In this document: positions 8,609-17,652 of the stretch, in pieces
Layout of the letters: the number at the start of each line of letters is the position of its first letter
Numbering within the stretch: position 1 is the stretch's first letter
Assembly (NCBI RefSeq): GCF_003724155.1
Contig: NZ_RJJQ01000022.1
Location: 1-64,000 of the forward strand
Source: Flexivirga caeni
Lineage (GTDB): Bacteria; Actinomycetota; Actinomycetes; Actinomycetales; Dermatophilaceae
Length of the DNA stretch: 64,000 bases
Direction of reading: 5' to 3'
Notes under the pieces: generated by a model
Seen by the model: only the letters and a program-made list of their open reading frames with translations
What the model was told of the DNA's origin: nothing
Database searches by the model: none
Translations under genes and position numbers: made by a program

Positions 8609-9661
8609 GTGCACGACCAGCTCCAGCGACTGCACGACGAAGCAGAGCAGCGCGTCGACCCCGACATGTGGCACTACCTGACCCGCGGTGCCGGGGACGA
8701 CCGGACGGTCCACGAGGCGCAGGATGCCTGGAACCGCTACCGGCTGCGTCCGCGAGTGCTGCGTGATGTCACGTCGGTGTCGACCGGCATGCAGCTCTTC
8801 GGTGCCTGGCAGACGCCGATTGGCATAGCCCCCACCGCTTTTCACGCCGTGCTGCACCCCGACGGCGAGGTCGCGACCGCGACCGGGGCGGTCGCTGCCG
8901 GGGCTCCGATGGTGCTGTCCAGTCGCTCGACCCGGCGCATCGAGGATGTCGCCGCGGCGATCAGCGGGCCGTGGTGGTTCCAGGTCTACCTGATGCGTGA
9001 GCGTTCGATCACCGCAGCGCTGATCGAGCGAGCGGCCGCAGCCGGCGCGACCGCGATGGTGCTGACTGCTGACACGCCATACGTCGGGCATCGAGCGCGC
9101 ACGGCGGCGCTCAGCCGTCCGCTGCCGCTCAGCGACGAGCAGGCGCTCACGAACGTGCAGCAGCATCTCCCGGAGGGCGCGGGCGACTACTGGGACCTCA
9201 TCGACCAGCGCGCCGACCTCAGCCTCGGCGACATCGGCTGGGTCGCCGACATCGCAGAGCTGCCGGTCGTCGTCAAGGGTGTGCTGCGCGGCGACGAGGC
9301 GGCGGCGTGCGTCGACGCCGGAGCGGACGCCGTCTGGGTCAGCAACCACGGCGGCCGCCAGCTCGACCGGGCCATCTCCACCGCCGCTGCGCTGCCGGAA
9401 GTCGTTGCGGCAGTTGCGGGCTCGGTGCCGGTGATCGTTGACGGGGGAGTACGCGACGGGTTTGACGCACTCGTTGCGCTGGCTCTGGGGGCGAGCGCGG
9501 TGATGCTCGGCCGGCCGGTCATGTGGGCGCTCGCCGCGGAGGGCGCAGCCGGAGTGACCGGGCTGCTCGACGAGCTCACCGCCGAGCTGCGCCACGCAAT
9601 GGGGCTGGCCGGTGCCGCACGGCTCGCCGACCTCGACCGGTCACTCGTGACCGGTCACTGA
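8609..9661 (+). CDS. FMN-dependent alpha-hydroxy-acid dehydrogenase
   Basis: A 350-residue member of the glycolate oxidase / L-lactate dehydrogenase (lldD) / lactate monooxygenase family. The active-site stretch AVWVSNHGGRQLD includes the catalytic His and the substrate-binding Arg. IVDGGVRDGFDALVALALGA binds the FMN phosphate, and the N-terminal LRPRVLRDV and MVLSSRSTRRIED segments are typical. It probably oxidises a 2-hydroxy acid such as L-lactate to the 2-oxo acid, but oxidase, monooxygenase and dehydrogenase cannot be separated by sequence. GTG start with GGAAGG 7 nt upstream. Its 3' end overlaps the convergent nitroreductase gene by 21 nt. Confidence 0.88.
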   Translation: MHDQLQRLHDEAEQRVDPDMWHYLTRGAGDDRTVHEAQDAWNRYRLRPRVLRDVTSVSTGMQLFGAWQTPIGIAPTAFHAVLHPDGEVATATGAVAAGAPMVLSSRSTRRIEDVAAAISGPWWFQVYLMRERSITAALIERAAAAGATAMVLTADTPYVGHRARTAALSRPLPLSDEQALTNVQQHLPEGAGDYWDLIDQRADLSLGDIGWVADIAELPVVVKGVLRGDEAAACVDAGADAVWVSNHGGRQLDRAISTAAALPEVVAAVAGSVPVIVDGGVRDGFDALVALALGASAVMLGRPVMWALAAEGAAGVTGLLDELTAELRHAMGLAGAARLADLDRSLVTGH

Positions 9662-10267
9662 GGCGTGCTGCCCGAAGCGGCCGAAGTGCGTCACCTCGGC
9701 GAGACTGCGCCGGCGCACCGAGCGCGTACTGCCGGAGGGTTTGGGGTCCGCGGCATACCCGAGGGAGATGACGCCGACCAGGCCGCGGTCGGCAGGTATG
9801 CCGAACGTCTCGCGCACCGCGTCCAGCCGCTCCACCTGGACTCCGAAGAAGAGCGCGCCCAGACCCTCGTCGACGGCGCCGAGCAGCATCAGCATGGCCG
9901 CCATACCGGTGTCCACGTCCCAGTAGGGCACCGGCCAGTGCGTCTCCGACTCGTCCTGCCACGGCTTGTCGTCGCGCGCGTAGCGACGCAGGTAGGTGCT
10001 CTTGTCGGAGCAGCAGATGATCAGCACCGGTGCGGTGCTGACCCCCGCCAGCCAGCTGTCGGGGAGCCCGTCGTCGGTGGTCACGTCCCAGAAGGTGGTG
10101 CACTCGTCACCGCGCAGCACCACGAAGTCCCAGCCCTGGCTGAACCCGGCGCTCGGCGCTCGCACGGCGAGCTCGAGCAGGCGCTGCACGGTCTCCTGGC
10201 CGACCTCCCGTGACGGATCGAACCGTCGCACCATCCGCCGCTGCCGTACCGCGTCACGCAACTCCAT
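9641..10267 (-). CDS. Nitroreductase-family flavoprotein
   Basis: About 208 residues. The nitroreductase fold is indicated by MELRDAVRQRRMVRRFD at the N-terminus (FMN phosphate-binding RxxxRxF), LAVRAPSAGFSQGWDFVVL, DTGMAAMLMLLGAVDEGLGALFFG and VGVISLGYAADPKPSGSTR. The frame is open further upstream, but ATG 10267 starts exactly at the conserved family N-terminus. The physiological substrate is unknown; relatives reduce quinones, nitro compounds or unsaturated bonds with NAD(P)H. It overlaps the 3' end of the convergent hydroxy-acid dehydrogenase gene by 21 nt. Confidence 0.88.
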   Translation of the reverse strand: MELRDAVRQRRMVRRFDPSREVGQETVQRLLELAVRAPSAGFSQGWDFVVLRGDECTTFWDVTTDDGLPDSWLAGVSTAPVLIICCSDKSTYLRRYARDDKPWQDESETHWPVPYWDVDTGMAAMLMLLGAVDEGLGALFFGVQVERLDAVRETFGIPADRGLVGVISLGYAADPKPSGSTRSVRRRSLAEVTHFGRFGQHASVTGHE

Positions 10268-10449
10268 GATGGGCAAGAGTACGCACGATCCCGGGTTAGG
10301 CTTTGCGGGCCGACGCGGCGGAACCGGTCGGCGAACAGGTGGCAACCAACCGCGCGAGCCCTTCCGGCGTCCGTCACGGTATGACGGCGACCATCACCAC
10401 CGGGCAGCGCATCACGGCTGCCCGCTCTGCACGGGAAAGGTGGCCTTGG

Positions 10450-10956
10450 GTGGCTTCGGGGGAAGCAGCCGTGGAAAGTGCGGTCCGAGAGGTGTATGAC
10501 GCACACTTCGGGCGGCTCGTCGGCTGGACGACGACGCTGATCGGCGACCGTGACCTAGCGCACGACGTCGCCACGGAGGCGTTCGTGAAGCTGTTGTCGC
10601 ACTGGCACTCGGTGCAGGATCCGCGCGCCTGGCTCTACACCGCTGCCGCCAACCAGGTCCGGGACCACTGGCGCAAGCGGGGTCGTGAGGCGTCGGCATA
10701 CGAGAAGTTCATGGCCGGCAACGCTCGGGTCATGGAGGTCGCCGATCCCGGGCTCGACCCGGCCACCAGGCTGACCGTGCGCGACGCGGTCGAATCGCTG
10801 CCCGAGCGCTTCCGGCTCGTGGTGCTGTTGCACTATTTCGGGGACCTGTCGGTCGCGCAGGTGGCGCTGCAGACCGGCAAGAGCGAGGGCACCGTCAAGC
10901 GTGACCTCTACGACGCCCGCAAACTTCTGGCCGAGCGATTGGAGGCGACCCGATGA
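10450..10956 (+). CDS. ECF-type sigma-70 family sigma factor
   Basis: About 168 residues with two-domain ECF layout. Region 2 is VREVYDAHFGRLVGWTTTLIGDRDLAHDVATEAFVKLL and PRAWLYTAAANQVRDHWRKRGRE; region 4 is VESLPERFRLVVLLHYFGDLSVAQVALQTGKSEGTVKRDLYDARKLL, a helix-turn-helix. The start is uncertain: ATG 10381, GTG 10450 (AAAGG 9 nt upstream) and GTG 10471 (GGAAG 5 nt upstream) are all possible; I chose 10450. Its stop overlaps the start of the next gene (ATGA), whose product has a short cytosolic N-terminus and one TM segment. That is the usual sigma/anti-sigma arrangement, so the pair probably senses something outside the membrane. Confidence 0.85.
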   Translation: MASGEAAVESAVREVYDAHFGRLVGWTTTLIGDRDLAHDVATEAFVKLLSHWHSVQDPRAWLYTAAANQVRDHWRKRGREASAYEKFMAGNARVMEVADPGLDPATRLTVRDAVESLPERFRLVVLLHYFGDLSVAQVALQTGKSEGTVKRDLYDARKLLAERLEATR

Positions 10957-12398
10957 CGACCGACCGCGACGAACCCCACGCGCAGAACGACGCTGTCGCG
11001 GACTTCTTCGCAGCCGCCCGGGCCGAGGTCCGTGACGGGCAGGCGACCGATCTCGACTGGCAGCGGATCGTCCGGCAGTCCCGGCAGGCCTCGCGCCGGC
11101 GGGGGCGGCTCGCTCTGCTCGGCAGTGCCGCGGTGGCGATCATCGCCGTTGTAGCCGCGCTGGTCTGGCAGCAGCACGGGCTGTCCGGGGGTGTGCAGCA
11201 GGGCCAGGCGATCGCCCCCAGCAACTCGGCCACCTATCGCAGCGGCTCGACGGGCAGCCCCTCGTCGGTGTCCCCCTCGCAGGCCGTGACCTCCGTGCCG
11301 GACAGTTTCCAGACCTGGTCGGTGAGCAACGCCGGTGCCAGCACGATCTTCGCGCTCGGCTCGCAGACCTGCGGTGGCGACGTCTGCCCGGTGCTGATCC
11401 GGTCCAACAACAACGGCAACAAGTGGAACGCGGTGCACACGTTCACCGGCACCGACGTGTCGGCCGCGACCGGCAAGGCCGTGGCACTCATCCAGCCGGA
11501 ACGAGCCATCACCCAGACCCGCTTCGTGAACCCGCAGGTCGGTTTCGTCTTCGGCGGCGACCTGTGGGGGACCACCGACAGCGGCGCGTCCTTCACCAAG
11601 CTGAGTCACCCCGGTGAGCGCGTGCTCGACCTGGAGATCAACGACAACTCGGCGGTGCTGCTGAGCGCGGACAACTGTGCGCAAGGCGAGTGCAAGGGCC
11701 CGCTCTACGTCACCCGTTTCGATCCGCGCGGTGGCACGATCGCCCGGCCGCAGGGCTCGACGGTGACGCTGAGCACCCCGATCAGCAGCGGTCGCGTGCT
11801 CGTCCAGGCCGGCCGTGACTTCGTCCAGCTCGCCAGCACGTCGAACGCACCGCTGCCGCCCATGCGGCTCGACGGCACAACCCTGGTCACGCTGAAGGGC
11901 CCGTCGGCCTGCAACGGCACGCCGCTGCAGGCGATGACCGCGGCGACCGATGTCAAACCCGACGTCTTGCAGCTCTTCGCGCTGTGCAACCCGGTGCCGA
12001 AGCCCGGCAACAAGCTGTCCTACACGCTGGTGCGCAGCAATGACGCCGGCACCAGCTGGACCAGCGTCTCCGTCTGGGCCCTGACCCTGCCACGCCTGGG
12101 CCAGACGTGGCTCGCGGTGGCCGACGAGAAGCACCTTGCCGCGTCTGCGGGAGGCCCGCGCCAGACCAACGGGGTGGCCACCACCGGCGGCGCCGGCAGC
12201 CTGATGTATTCCACGAACGGTGGCGGGTGGTTCGGTCCGGCGACACCGCCGCCCGGCGCGTCGCTGCCGTCGACCGGCTTCGACTGGACCGCCAGCCCCG
12301 GTGGGCCGTTCTTTTACGCCATACCCCGTGACACGGCCGGCTTCTGGGAGACCACGGACTTCGGCGCCAACTGGAAGCTGGTCGATCCGCGGCCCTGA
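10953..12398 (+). CDS. Membrane-anchored Asp-box/propeller protein, putative anti-sigma factor
   Basis: A 481-residue protein. About 50 cytosolic residues precede a single TM segment (LALLGSAAVAIIAVVAALVW), followed by a Ser/Thr/Gly-rich linker and a large extracytoplasmic domain. That domain repeats Asp-box/BNR motifs: LIRSNNNGNKW, LWGTTDSGASF, LVRSNDAGTSW, LMYSTNGGGW and FWETTDFGANW near the end. This pattern is typical of sialidase-like beta-propellers. The cytosolic part lacks the HxxxCxxC zinc motif of ZAS anti-sigma factors, so control of the overlapping sigma gene upstream is inferred from position and topology only. No catalytic sialidase residues are obvious; it is more likely a sensor than an enzyme. 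Confidence 0.72.
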   Translation: MTTDRDEPHAQNDAVADFFAAARAEVRDGQATDLDWQRIVRQSRQASRRRGRLALLGSAAVAIIAVVAALVWQQHGLSGGVQQGQAIAPSNSATYRSGSTGSPSSVSPSQAVTSVPDSFQTWSVSNAGASTIFALGSQTCGGDVCPVLIRSNNNGNKWNAVHTFTGTDVSAATGKAVALIQPERAITQTRFVNPQVGFVFGGDLWGTTDSGASFTKLSHPGERVLDLEINDNSAVLLSADNCAQGECKGPLYVTRFDPRGGTIARPQGSTVTLSTPISSGRVLVQAGRDFVQLASTSNAPLPPMRLDGTTLVTLKGPSACNGTPLQAMTAATDVKPDVLQLFALCNPVPKPGNKLSYTLVRSNDAGTSWTSVSVWALTLPRLGQTWLAVADEKHLAASAGGPRQTNGVATTGGAGSLMYSTNGGGWFGPATPPPGASLPSTGFDWTASPGGPFFYAIPRDTAGFWETTDFGANWKLVDPRP

Positions 12399-12422
12399 GC
12401 GCCGACCTGGCATGCTGCAGTC

Positions 12423-15104
12423 ATGACCGAGGACACCCTCCCGGAGGGCTATCCGCACGAGTGGGAGGCCGATGTCGTGTTGCGCGACGGATCGGTCGCC
12501 CAGGTCCGGCCGATCCGGCCGGACGACGTCACGTTGTTGCAGGACTTCCACGAGCAGCAGTCCGAGGAGTCCATCTACCTGCGCTTCTTCGCGCCGCTGC
12601 GCCACCTTCCGGACCGTGAGGCGCAGCGGTTCGCCAACGTCGACTACCACCAGCGGGTCGCCCTGATCGTCGAATCGAACGGCCGGATGATCGGTGTCGG
12701 GCGCTACGACCGGCTGACCGGGCCGGACGACCCGCGGGCCGAAGTCGCGTTCAACATCGCCGACGACTTCCAGGGCCGCGGCGTCGGCTCGGTGCTGCTG
12801 GAACACCTGGCTGCCATCGGCGCCGAGGCGGGGGTGCGGGAGTTCATCGCCGACGTCCTGCCGCAGAACCACAAGATGATGTCGGTCTTCACCGAGGCCG
12901 GGTATGCCGTCAACCGGCGCTTCGACGACGGGGTGATCGCCCTCTCCTTCGGCATCGAGCCGACCGAGCAGTCGGAGGCGGTGCGCGCCGCACGCGAGCA
13001 ACGCGCCGAGGCACGCAGCATGCGCTTCCTGCTCGCGCCCTCGTCCATCGCCGTCGTTGGCGTCGGCTCACGGCCGACCGGGATCGGCCGTGGCGTGTTC
13101 GAGCACCTGCAGGCCGGGGGCTTCACCGGTGACCTGTATGCCGTGGGCCGCAACCAGCACAACGAAATCCCAGACGTGGCAATCTATTCCACCGTCCGTG
13201 AGCTGCCGGGGCCGGTCGAGCTCGCGGTCATCGCCGTCCCTGCGGACGAGGTGTTGCGCGTCGTCGAGGACTGCGCGGCGCACGCCGTGAAGGCACTGGT
13301 CGTGATGTCGGCCGGCTTCGCGGAGGCGGGTCCGGAGGGCGAAGCGCGCCAGGCCGAGCTGGTCCGGTTGGCGCGGCGCCACGGCATGCGCGTCGCGGGG
13401 CCCAACTCGTTCGGTGTGGTCAACACCCGCGACGACGTGCGGATGAACGCGTCGCTCGCTCCGGAGCTGCCGCGCAGCGGGCGCTTCGGACTCTTCTCCC
13501 AGAGCGGAGCGCTCGGCATCGCCGTGCTCGACTTCGCCGACCGGCGGGGGCTCGGCCTGGCCGACTTCATCTCCACCGGCAACCGCGCGGATGTCTCCGG
13601 CAACGACGTGATGCAAGGCTGGATCGACGACGACAGCACCGCCGCCGTCGGGCTCTACCTGGAGTCGATGGGCAACCCGCGCAAGTTCTCCCGCATCGCG
13701 CGACACCTGTCCGCGCAGAAGCCCGTCATCGTGGTCAAGTCCGGCGTCTCGTCATTCGGCGTGCCACCGGGTCACCGGGTGCGGCAGACCAACACCTCGC
13801 CGGAGGCGTTCCGGTCGATGCTGCGCCAGGCGGGCGTCATACGCGTCGAAAACCTGCACCAGCTCTTCGACGTCGCCCAGCTCGTGGTCAATCAGCCGAT
13901 CCCGCGCGGGCCGCGCGTCGCGATCGTCGGAAACTCCGCTGCGCTGGGCGCGCTCGCGGCCGACAACGCAGTCAGCTGGGGGCTGCAGATCACCCACGGC
14001 CCGGTGAACCTGCCGGCCGACTGCACACCGGAGCAGCTCGCGGACGCCGTGGGTGCGGCACTCGCCGACGACAGCGTGGACAGTGTCGTGACGGCCTTCA
14101 TGCAGCCGATGATCATGCAGGGCATCCTGCTGGCGCGATCGCTGGCGGAGGTGGCCGCTCAGCACGAAAAGCCTTGCCTGACAACATTCCTCGGTATCAG
14201 CGGGGTCAATGAGGTGCTCTCGTCCATCGACCCGCGGACCGGTGTCGACCGGTTCGTCCCGTCATACGCCGTTCCGGAGGACTCGGTGCGGGCGCTCGCC
14301 GCCGCCACCAGGTATGGCGAATGGCGCGCCTCCGATCGCGGCGAGCCGGTGCTGCCCACCGGCATCGACCAGGCCGCGGCCGAGCAGCTCGTCGAGGAGG
14401 TGCTCGCCTCCGCCCCGGACGGCCGGGCGCTGACGGCGGACGAGGTGCAGCGACTGCTGGCGGCATACGGCATCGAGGTCTGGCCGCACACCCCCGTGCA
14501 CTCGGCGGCGGACGCGGCCGAGGTTGCCGAACGGATCGGCTACCCGGTCGTGGTCAAGTCGATCTCGCCGCTGGTGCGCACCCAGCCGGTGACCGCGGTG
14601 CGACCGGATCTCAGGAATGCGGGTGCGGTCCGGGAGGCGTACACCGCGCTCGACGAACGGCTCGCCCCGTTGCACGCCAATCAGCTGGTCGTGCAACGTA
14701 TGGCGACGCCCGGCACACCCTGCGTCGTGGTGAGCGGCGAGGACCCGCTGTTCGGCCCGGTGGTCCGGTTCAGCCTCGCCGGAGCGCCCACCGAGGTGAT
14801 GGGCGACCTCGGCTACCGCATTCCGCCGCTCACCGAAACCGATGTGCGCGACCTGATCGACTCGGTGCGCGCAGCGCCCCTGCTGCACGGCCGGGCTGGC
14901 GGCTTGCCCATCGACCTGGCGGCCCTGGAGAACCTCATCGCGCGGGTCTCGGTGCTCGCCGAAGACCTGCCCGACGTCGCGTCTCTCGAACTCAACCCGG
15001 TCAACACCCACCCCGGCGGGCTGGAGGTCCTCGGGGCGTCCGCGACCGTCGCCCCGCCGCAGCTGCGCACCGACTCCGGCAGGCGATCCTTGCCGAGCGC
15101 CTGA
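12423..15104 (+). CDS. GNAT acetyltransferase fused to ADP-forming acyl-CoA synthetase-like domains (Pat-type)
   Basis: An 893-residue fusion. A GNAT domain (about 20-185) carries the acetyl-CoA-binding segment DDFQGRGVGSVLLEHL. A CoA-binding Rossmann domain starts near 200 (SSIAVVGVGSRPTGIGRGVF). Two succinyl-CoA-ligase-like domains follow (GLFSQSGALGIAVLDFADRRG), then an ATP-grasp domain (YPVVVKSISPLVRTQP). Known relatives are protein lysine acetyltransferases (E. coli PatZ/Pka, Streptomyces PatA) that acetylate acyl-CoA synthetases, with the synthetase-like part acting as an acetyl-CoA sensor. Here GNAT is N-terminal, the reverse of PatZ. Whether the synthetase half is catalytic is unknown. 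It begins 24 nt after the anti-sigma-like gene. Confidence 0.88.
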   Translation: MTEDTLPEGYPHEWEADVVLRDGSVAQVRPIRPDDVTLLQDFHEQQSEESIYLRFFAPLRHLPDREAQRFANVDYHQRVALIVESNGRMIGVGRYDRLTGPDDPRAEVAFNIADDFQGRGVGSVLLEHLAAIGAEAGVREFIADVLPQNHKMMSVFTEAGYAVNRRFDDGVIALSFGIEPTEQSEAVRAAREQRAEARSMRFLLAPSSIAVVGVGSRPTGIGRGVFEHLQAGGFTGDLYAVGRNQHNEIPDVAIYSTVRELPGPVELAVIAVPADEVLRVVEDCAAHAVKALVVMSAGFAEAGPEGEARQAELVRLARRHGMRVAGPNSFGVVNTRDDVRMNASLAPELPRSGRFGLFSQSGALGIAVLDFADRRGLGLADFISTGNRADVSGNDVMQGWIDDDSTAAVGLYLESMGNPRKFSRIARHLSAQKPVIVVKSGVSSFGVPPGHRVRQTNTSPEAFRSMLRQAGVIRVENLHQLFDVAQLVVNQPIPRGPRVAIVGNSAALGALAADNAVSWGLQITHGPVNLPADCTPEQLADAVGAALADDSVDSVVTAFMQPMIMQGILLARSLAEVAAQHEKPCLTTFLGISGVNEVLSSIDPRTGVDRFVPSYAVPEDSVRALAAATRYGEWRASDRGEPVLPTGIDQAAAEQLVEEVLASAPDGRALTADEVQRLLAAYGIEVWPHTPVHSAADAAEVAERIGYPVVVKSISPLVRTQPVTAVRPDLRNAGAVREAYTALDERLAPLHANQLVVQRMATPGTPCVVVSGEDPLFGPVVRFSLAGAPTEVMGDLGYRIPPLTETDVRDLIDSVRAAPLLHGRAGGLPIDLAALENLIARVSVLAEDLPDVASLELNPVNTHPGGLEVLGASATVAPPQLRTDSGRRSLPSA

Positions 15105-15117
15105 GAGGATGGCCTTC

Positions 15118-15726
15118 ATGTCTTCGACCAGCAAGCAGATCACCGCGTCGGCCCTGCCGGCGGGGCTCCTCGCCGACATCGAGCAGGCCGGATACTTTCC
15201 ATTGCTCGTCGCCGACGTGGTGGCCGCTGCCGTGGGCACCGAGAGCATCGAGTCCCACCTGGTGCACTCGGAGACCACGATCGACAGCGAGACGGTGCGC
15301 CGGCACGTGACCGTGTTCGTGCTGACCGGCAGCCGGCTGATCCTCGCGCACGCGGATGACCATGCCCCCGAACCGGACTCACCGGTGCAACACCTGGGCA
15401 CCGTGGCGACCGCGACGAGCGAGACCGTGCCGTTGTCCTGCGTCCGCGGCGTGATGCTGGGGCGGGTGATCTCCGATCCGGTGAAGTATGTCGAGGGCTC
15501 GTTCGGCCGGGAGGTCACCCTGACGATCTCGTGGGGCGCCGTCTCGCGCATCGACCTGCTGCCGGCCAACTGTGCTGACCCGACGTGCGACGCCGATCAC
15601 GGCTACGAAGGCACCATCACCGGTGACGACGTGACGGTGCGGGTCAGCGCCGACGCGGACGGCGACGCCAATCTCTTGCAGGCACAAGCATTTTCGACCG
15701 CGCTCTCCGCGGCAATCGGCCGGTGA
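15118..15726 (+). CDS. DUF5998 family protein
   Basis: About 202 residues, recognised as the actinobacterial DUF5998 family: LPAGLLADIEQAGYFPLLVADVVAAAV, SHLVHSETTID, RHVTVFVLTGSRLILAHADD and the Cys/His/Asp cluster CADPTCDADHGYEG. No function is established. The ATG at 15118 is preferred over 15109 because AGAGGA lies 8 nt upstream. Its stop overlaps the GTG of the phosphodiesterase gene (GTGA), so the two are coupled. In many actinobacteria this pair stands upstream of thymidine kinase, as here. Confidence 0.82.
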   Translation: MSSTSKQITASALPAGLLADIEQAGYFPLLVADVVAAAVGTESIESHLVHSETTIDSETVRRHVTVFVLTGSRLILAHADDHAPEPDSPVQHLGTVATATSETVPLSCVRGVMLGRVISDPVKYVEGSFGREVTLTISWGAVSRIDLLPANCADPTCDADHGYEGTITGDDVTVRVSADADGDANLLQAQAFSTALSAAIGR

Positions 15727-16874
15727 CCGAGCTGCTGCCGCCGTCATACGACGCCGGAGGGCTGGCCGGGGTGCTGCCCCGGGTCGTGGCGTCACTCGGC
15801 GGACCTATGTTGTCTCCGGCCGCCGAACAGGCCCCACTCCCACCGGCGGCCCGAGCGGTCGTCGTGCTCGCCGACGGGCTGGGCCACGGGCTGTTGCGGA
15901 CCCGGTCTGGTCACGCGCCCTTCCTGCGCGGTGCCGTTGCAGCTCAGGACCCGGACCTTCCCGCGGTGCTCACCGCCGGGTTCCCGTCGACGACCGCAAC
16001 CAGCATGGGCACCTTCGGCACCGGGCTCCCGCCAGGCACTCACGGCCTGGCCGGCTACCAGGTGCGGGTGCCCGGCACTGACCGGCTGTTCAACGAGCTG
16101 GACTGGATCGACGGCCCGGATCCTGTGCAGTGGCAACCGCATCCGACCGTTTTCGAGCGCGCCGCAGCGACCGGGATCGCGGTCACCATGGTCGGCCCCG
16201 GCAAGTTCGGCGGCTCCGGGCTGACGACGGCGGCGCTGCGCGGAGCACATTTCGTCGCTGCCCGTGACCTCCCGTCCGGCGTCGACGCGGCAGCTGCTGC
16301 CGCCCGCGCGACGCGGCGATCGCTGGTCTACCTCTACTGGGGGGACGTCGACCGGGCCGGTCACCAGCACGGCTGCGAGTCGTGGCAGTGGGGGGAGGCC
16401 GTCGAACATCTCGACGGCGAACTGCGCAGGCTGCGTGCCCTGCTGCCTCCCGACACCTCGCTGACGGTCACCGCCGACCATGGCATGGTCGATGTCGCCG
16501 ACTCGGCCAAGGTCGACGTCGCAGCAGACCGCGAGCTGTCGGTCGGTGTCGAGCTGGTGGGTGGCGAGCCCCGGGGACCGCAGCTCTACTGCCGGCCCGG
16601 CGCCGTGGCCGATGTGCTGGCCACCTGGTCGGAACGGCTGGGCGACGATGCGTGGGTGATGACCCGCGAAGATGCTGCTGCCACAGGGCTTTTCGGCCAG
16701 CTTGCACCGGGTGTGCTGAAACGCTTCGGAGACGTCGTGGTGGCGGTGCGTGCACCGATCGGGTTCGTCGACACCCGGGTCATGAACTCCCGCATCGTTG
16801 CGCTGATCGGGCAGCACGGTTCGCTCACCGATGTGGAACAGCAGATCCCCTTCATTCATCTGCCGGCACAGTGA
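15723..16874 (+). CDS. Alkaline-phosphatase-superfamily nucleotide pyrophosphatase/phosphodiesterase
   Basis: A 383-residue type I phosphodiesterase/nucleotide pyrophosphatase. Metal and nucleophile motifs of the superfamily are seen in order: VVLADGLGHG (Asp ligand), AGFPSTTATSMGTFGTG (Thr nucleophile), YWGDVDRAGHQHG (Asp and His ligands) and VTADHGMVD (Asp-His). No signal peptide or TM segment is evident, so it probably acts in the cytoplasm on phosphodiester or phosphonate compounds. The GTG start overlaps the DUF5998 stop by 4 nt. Confidence 0.87.
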   Translation: MTELLPPSYDAGGLAGVLPRVVASLGGPMLSPAAEQAPLPPAARAVVVLADGLGHGLLRTRSGHAPFLRGAVAAQDPDLPAVLTAGFPSTTATSMGTFGTGLPPGTHGLAGYQVRVPGTDRLFNELDWIDGPDPVQWQPHPTVFERAAATGIAVTMVGPGKFGGSGLTTAALRGAHFVAARDLPSGVDAAAAAARATRRSLVYLYWGDVDRAGHQHGCESWQWGEAVEHLDGELRRLRALLPPDTSLTVTADHGMVDVADSAKVDVAADRELSVGVELVGGEPRGPQLYCRPGAVADVLATWSERLGDDAWVMTREDAAATGLFGQLAPGVLKRFGDVVVAVRAPIGFVDTRVMNSRIVALIGQHGSLTDVEQQIPFIHLPAQ

Positions 16875-16919
16875 CGTGCCGGCCGGCACGGCGCCGCATC
16901 CCGACTAGGGTTGTTCCTT

Positions 16920-17645
16920 GTGGCTGAACTCGTCTTCTTCTCCGGCACGATGGACTGTGGCAAGTCCACGCTCGCGCTGCAGATGGATCACAACCACCGC
17001 GCCCGCGGCCGGCAGGGGCTGGTCTTCACGAAGCTGGACCGGGCCGGTTCGGCGGTCCTGTCCTCGCGGCTCGGGCTCGCCCAGGAAGCCATCGAGGTGG
17101 ACGACGAACTCGACTTCTGGGAGGTGGTCGTCGAGCAGGCCACCGGCGGCCGGGTGATCGACTACCTCATCTGTGACGAGGCGCAGTTCTACACGCCGGC
17201 ACAGGTCGAGCAGCTCGCCCGTCTCGTCGATGAGATGTCCGTCGATGTATTCACCTTCGGCATCACGGCCGACTTCCGCGCCCAGCTGTTCCCTGGCTCT
17301 CGCCGGCTGATCGAGCTGGCGGATCGCACCCAGGTGCCGCAGGTCGAGGCGCTGTGCTGGTGCGGCAAGCGGGCGACTCACAACGCCCGCGTCGTCGACG
17401 GCAGCATGGTCGTGGAGGGCGAGCAGGTCGTCGTCGGTGACACGGCGAGTAGTGGCCCGTCCGTCGTCGAATACGAAGTGCTCTGCCGGCGTCACTACAT
17501 GCGCCGGATGACCTCCCACGCGGCACGCGCCCAGGCGCCGTCGCCGCAGGTGCTGCCGTTCGATCTCGACCTCTGCCCGCTGCCCGGAACCGGCGCGCAG
17601 GCACTCGTGCCCGCGGCCGGAGATCCGGCCGACGAGTTGGCATGA
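16920..17645 (+). CDS. tdk: Thymidine kinase (type II)
   Basis: About 241 residues. Phosphorylates thymidine with ATP in pyrimidine salvage. The P-loop GTMDCGKST is at 9-17, the Walker B-like DEAQF at 86-90, the FGITADFR lasso region follows, and zinc ligands sit in CWCGKRATH and VLCRRHY (CxxC and CxxH). The final 40 residues (about 200-241) are a low-complexity tail not needed for the core fold. GTG 16920 is chosen because TAGGGT (16906-16911) stands 8 nt upstream with no Shine-Dalgarno, indicating leaderless mRNA. Confidence 0.92.
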   Translation: MAELVFFSGTMDCGKSTLALQMDHNHRARGRQGLVFTKLDRAGSAVLSSRLGLAQEAIEVDDELDFWEVVVEQATGGRVIDYLICDEAQFYTPAQVEQLARLVDEMSVDVFTFGITADFRAQLFPGSRRLIELADRTQVPQVEALCWCGKRATHNARVVDGSMVVEGEQVVVGDTASSGPSVVEYEVLCRRHYMRRMTSHAARAQAPSPQVLPFDLDLCPLPGTGAQALVPAAGDPADELA

Positions 17646-17652
17646 TGGTGCC

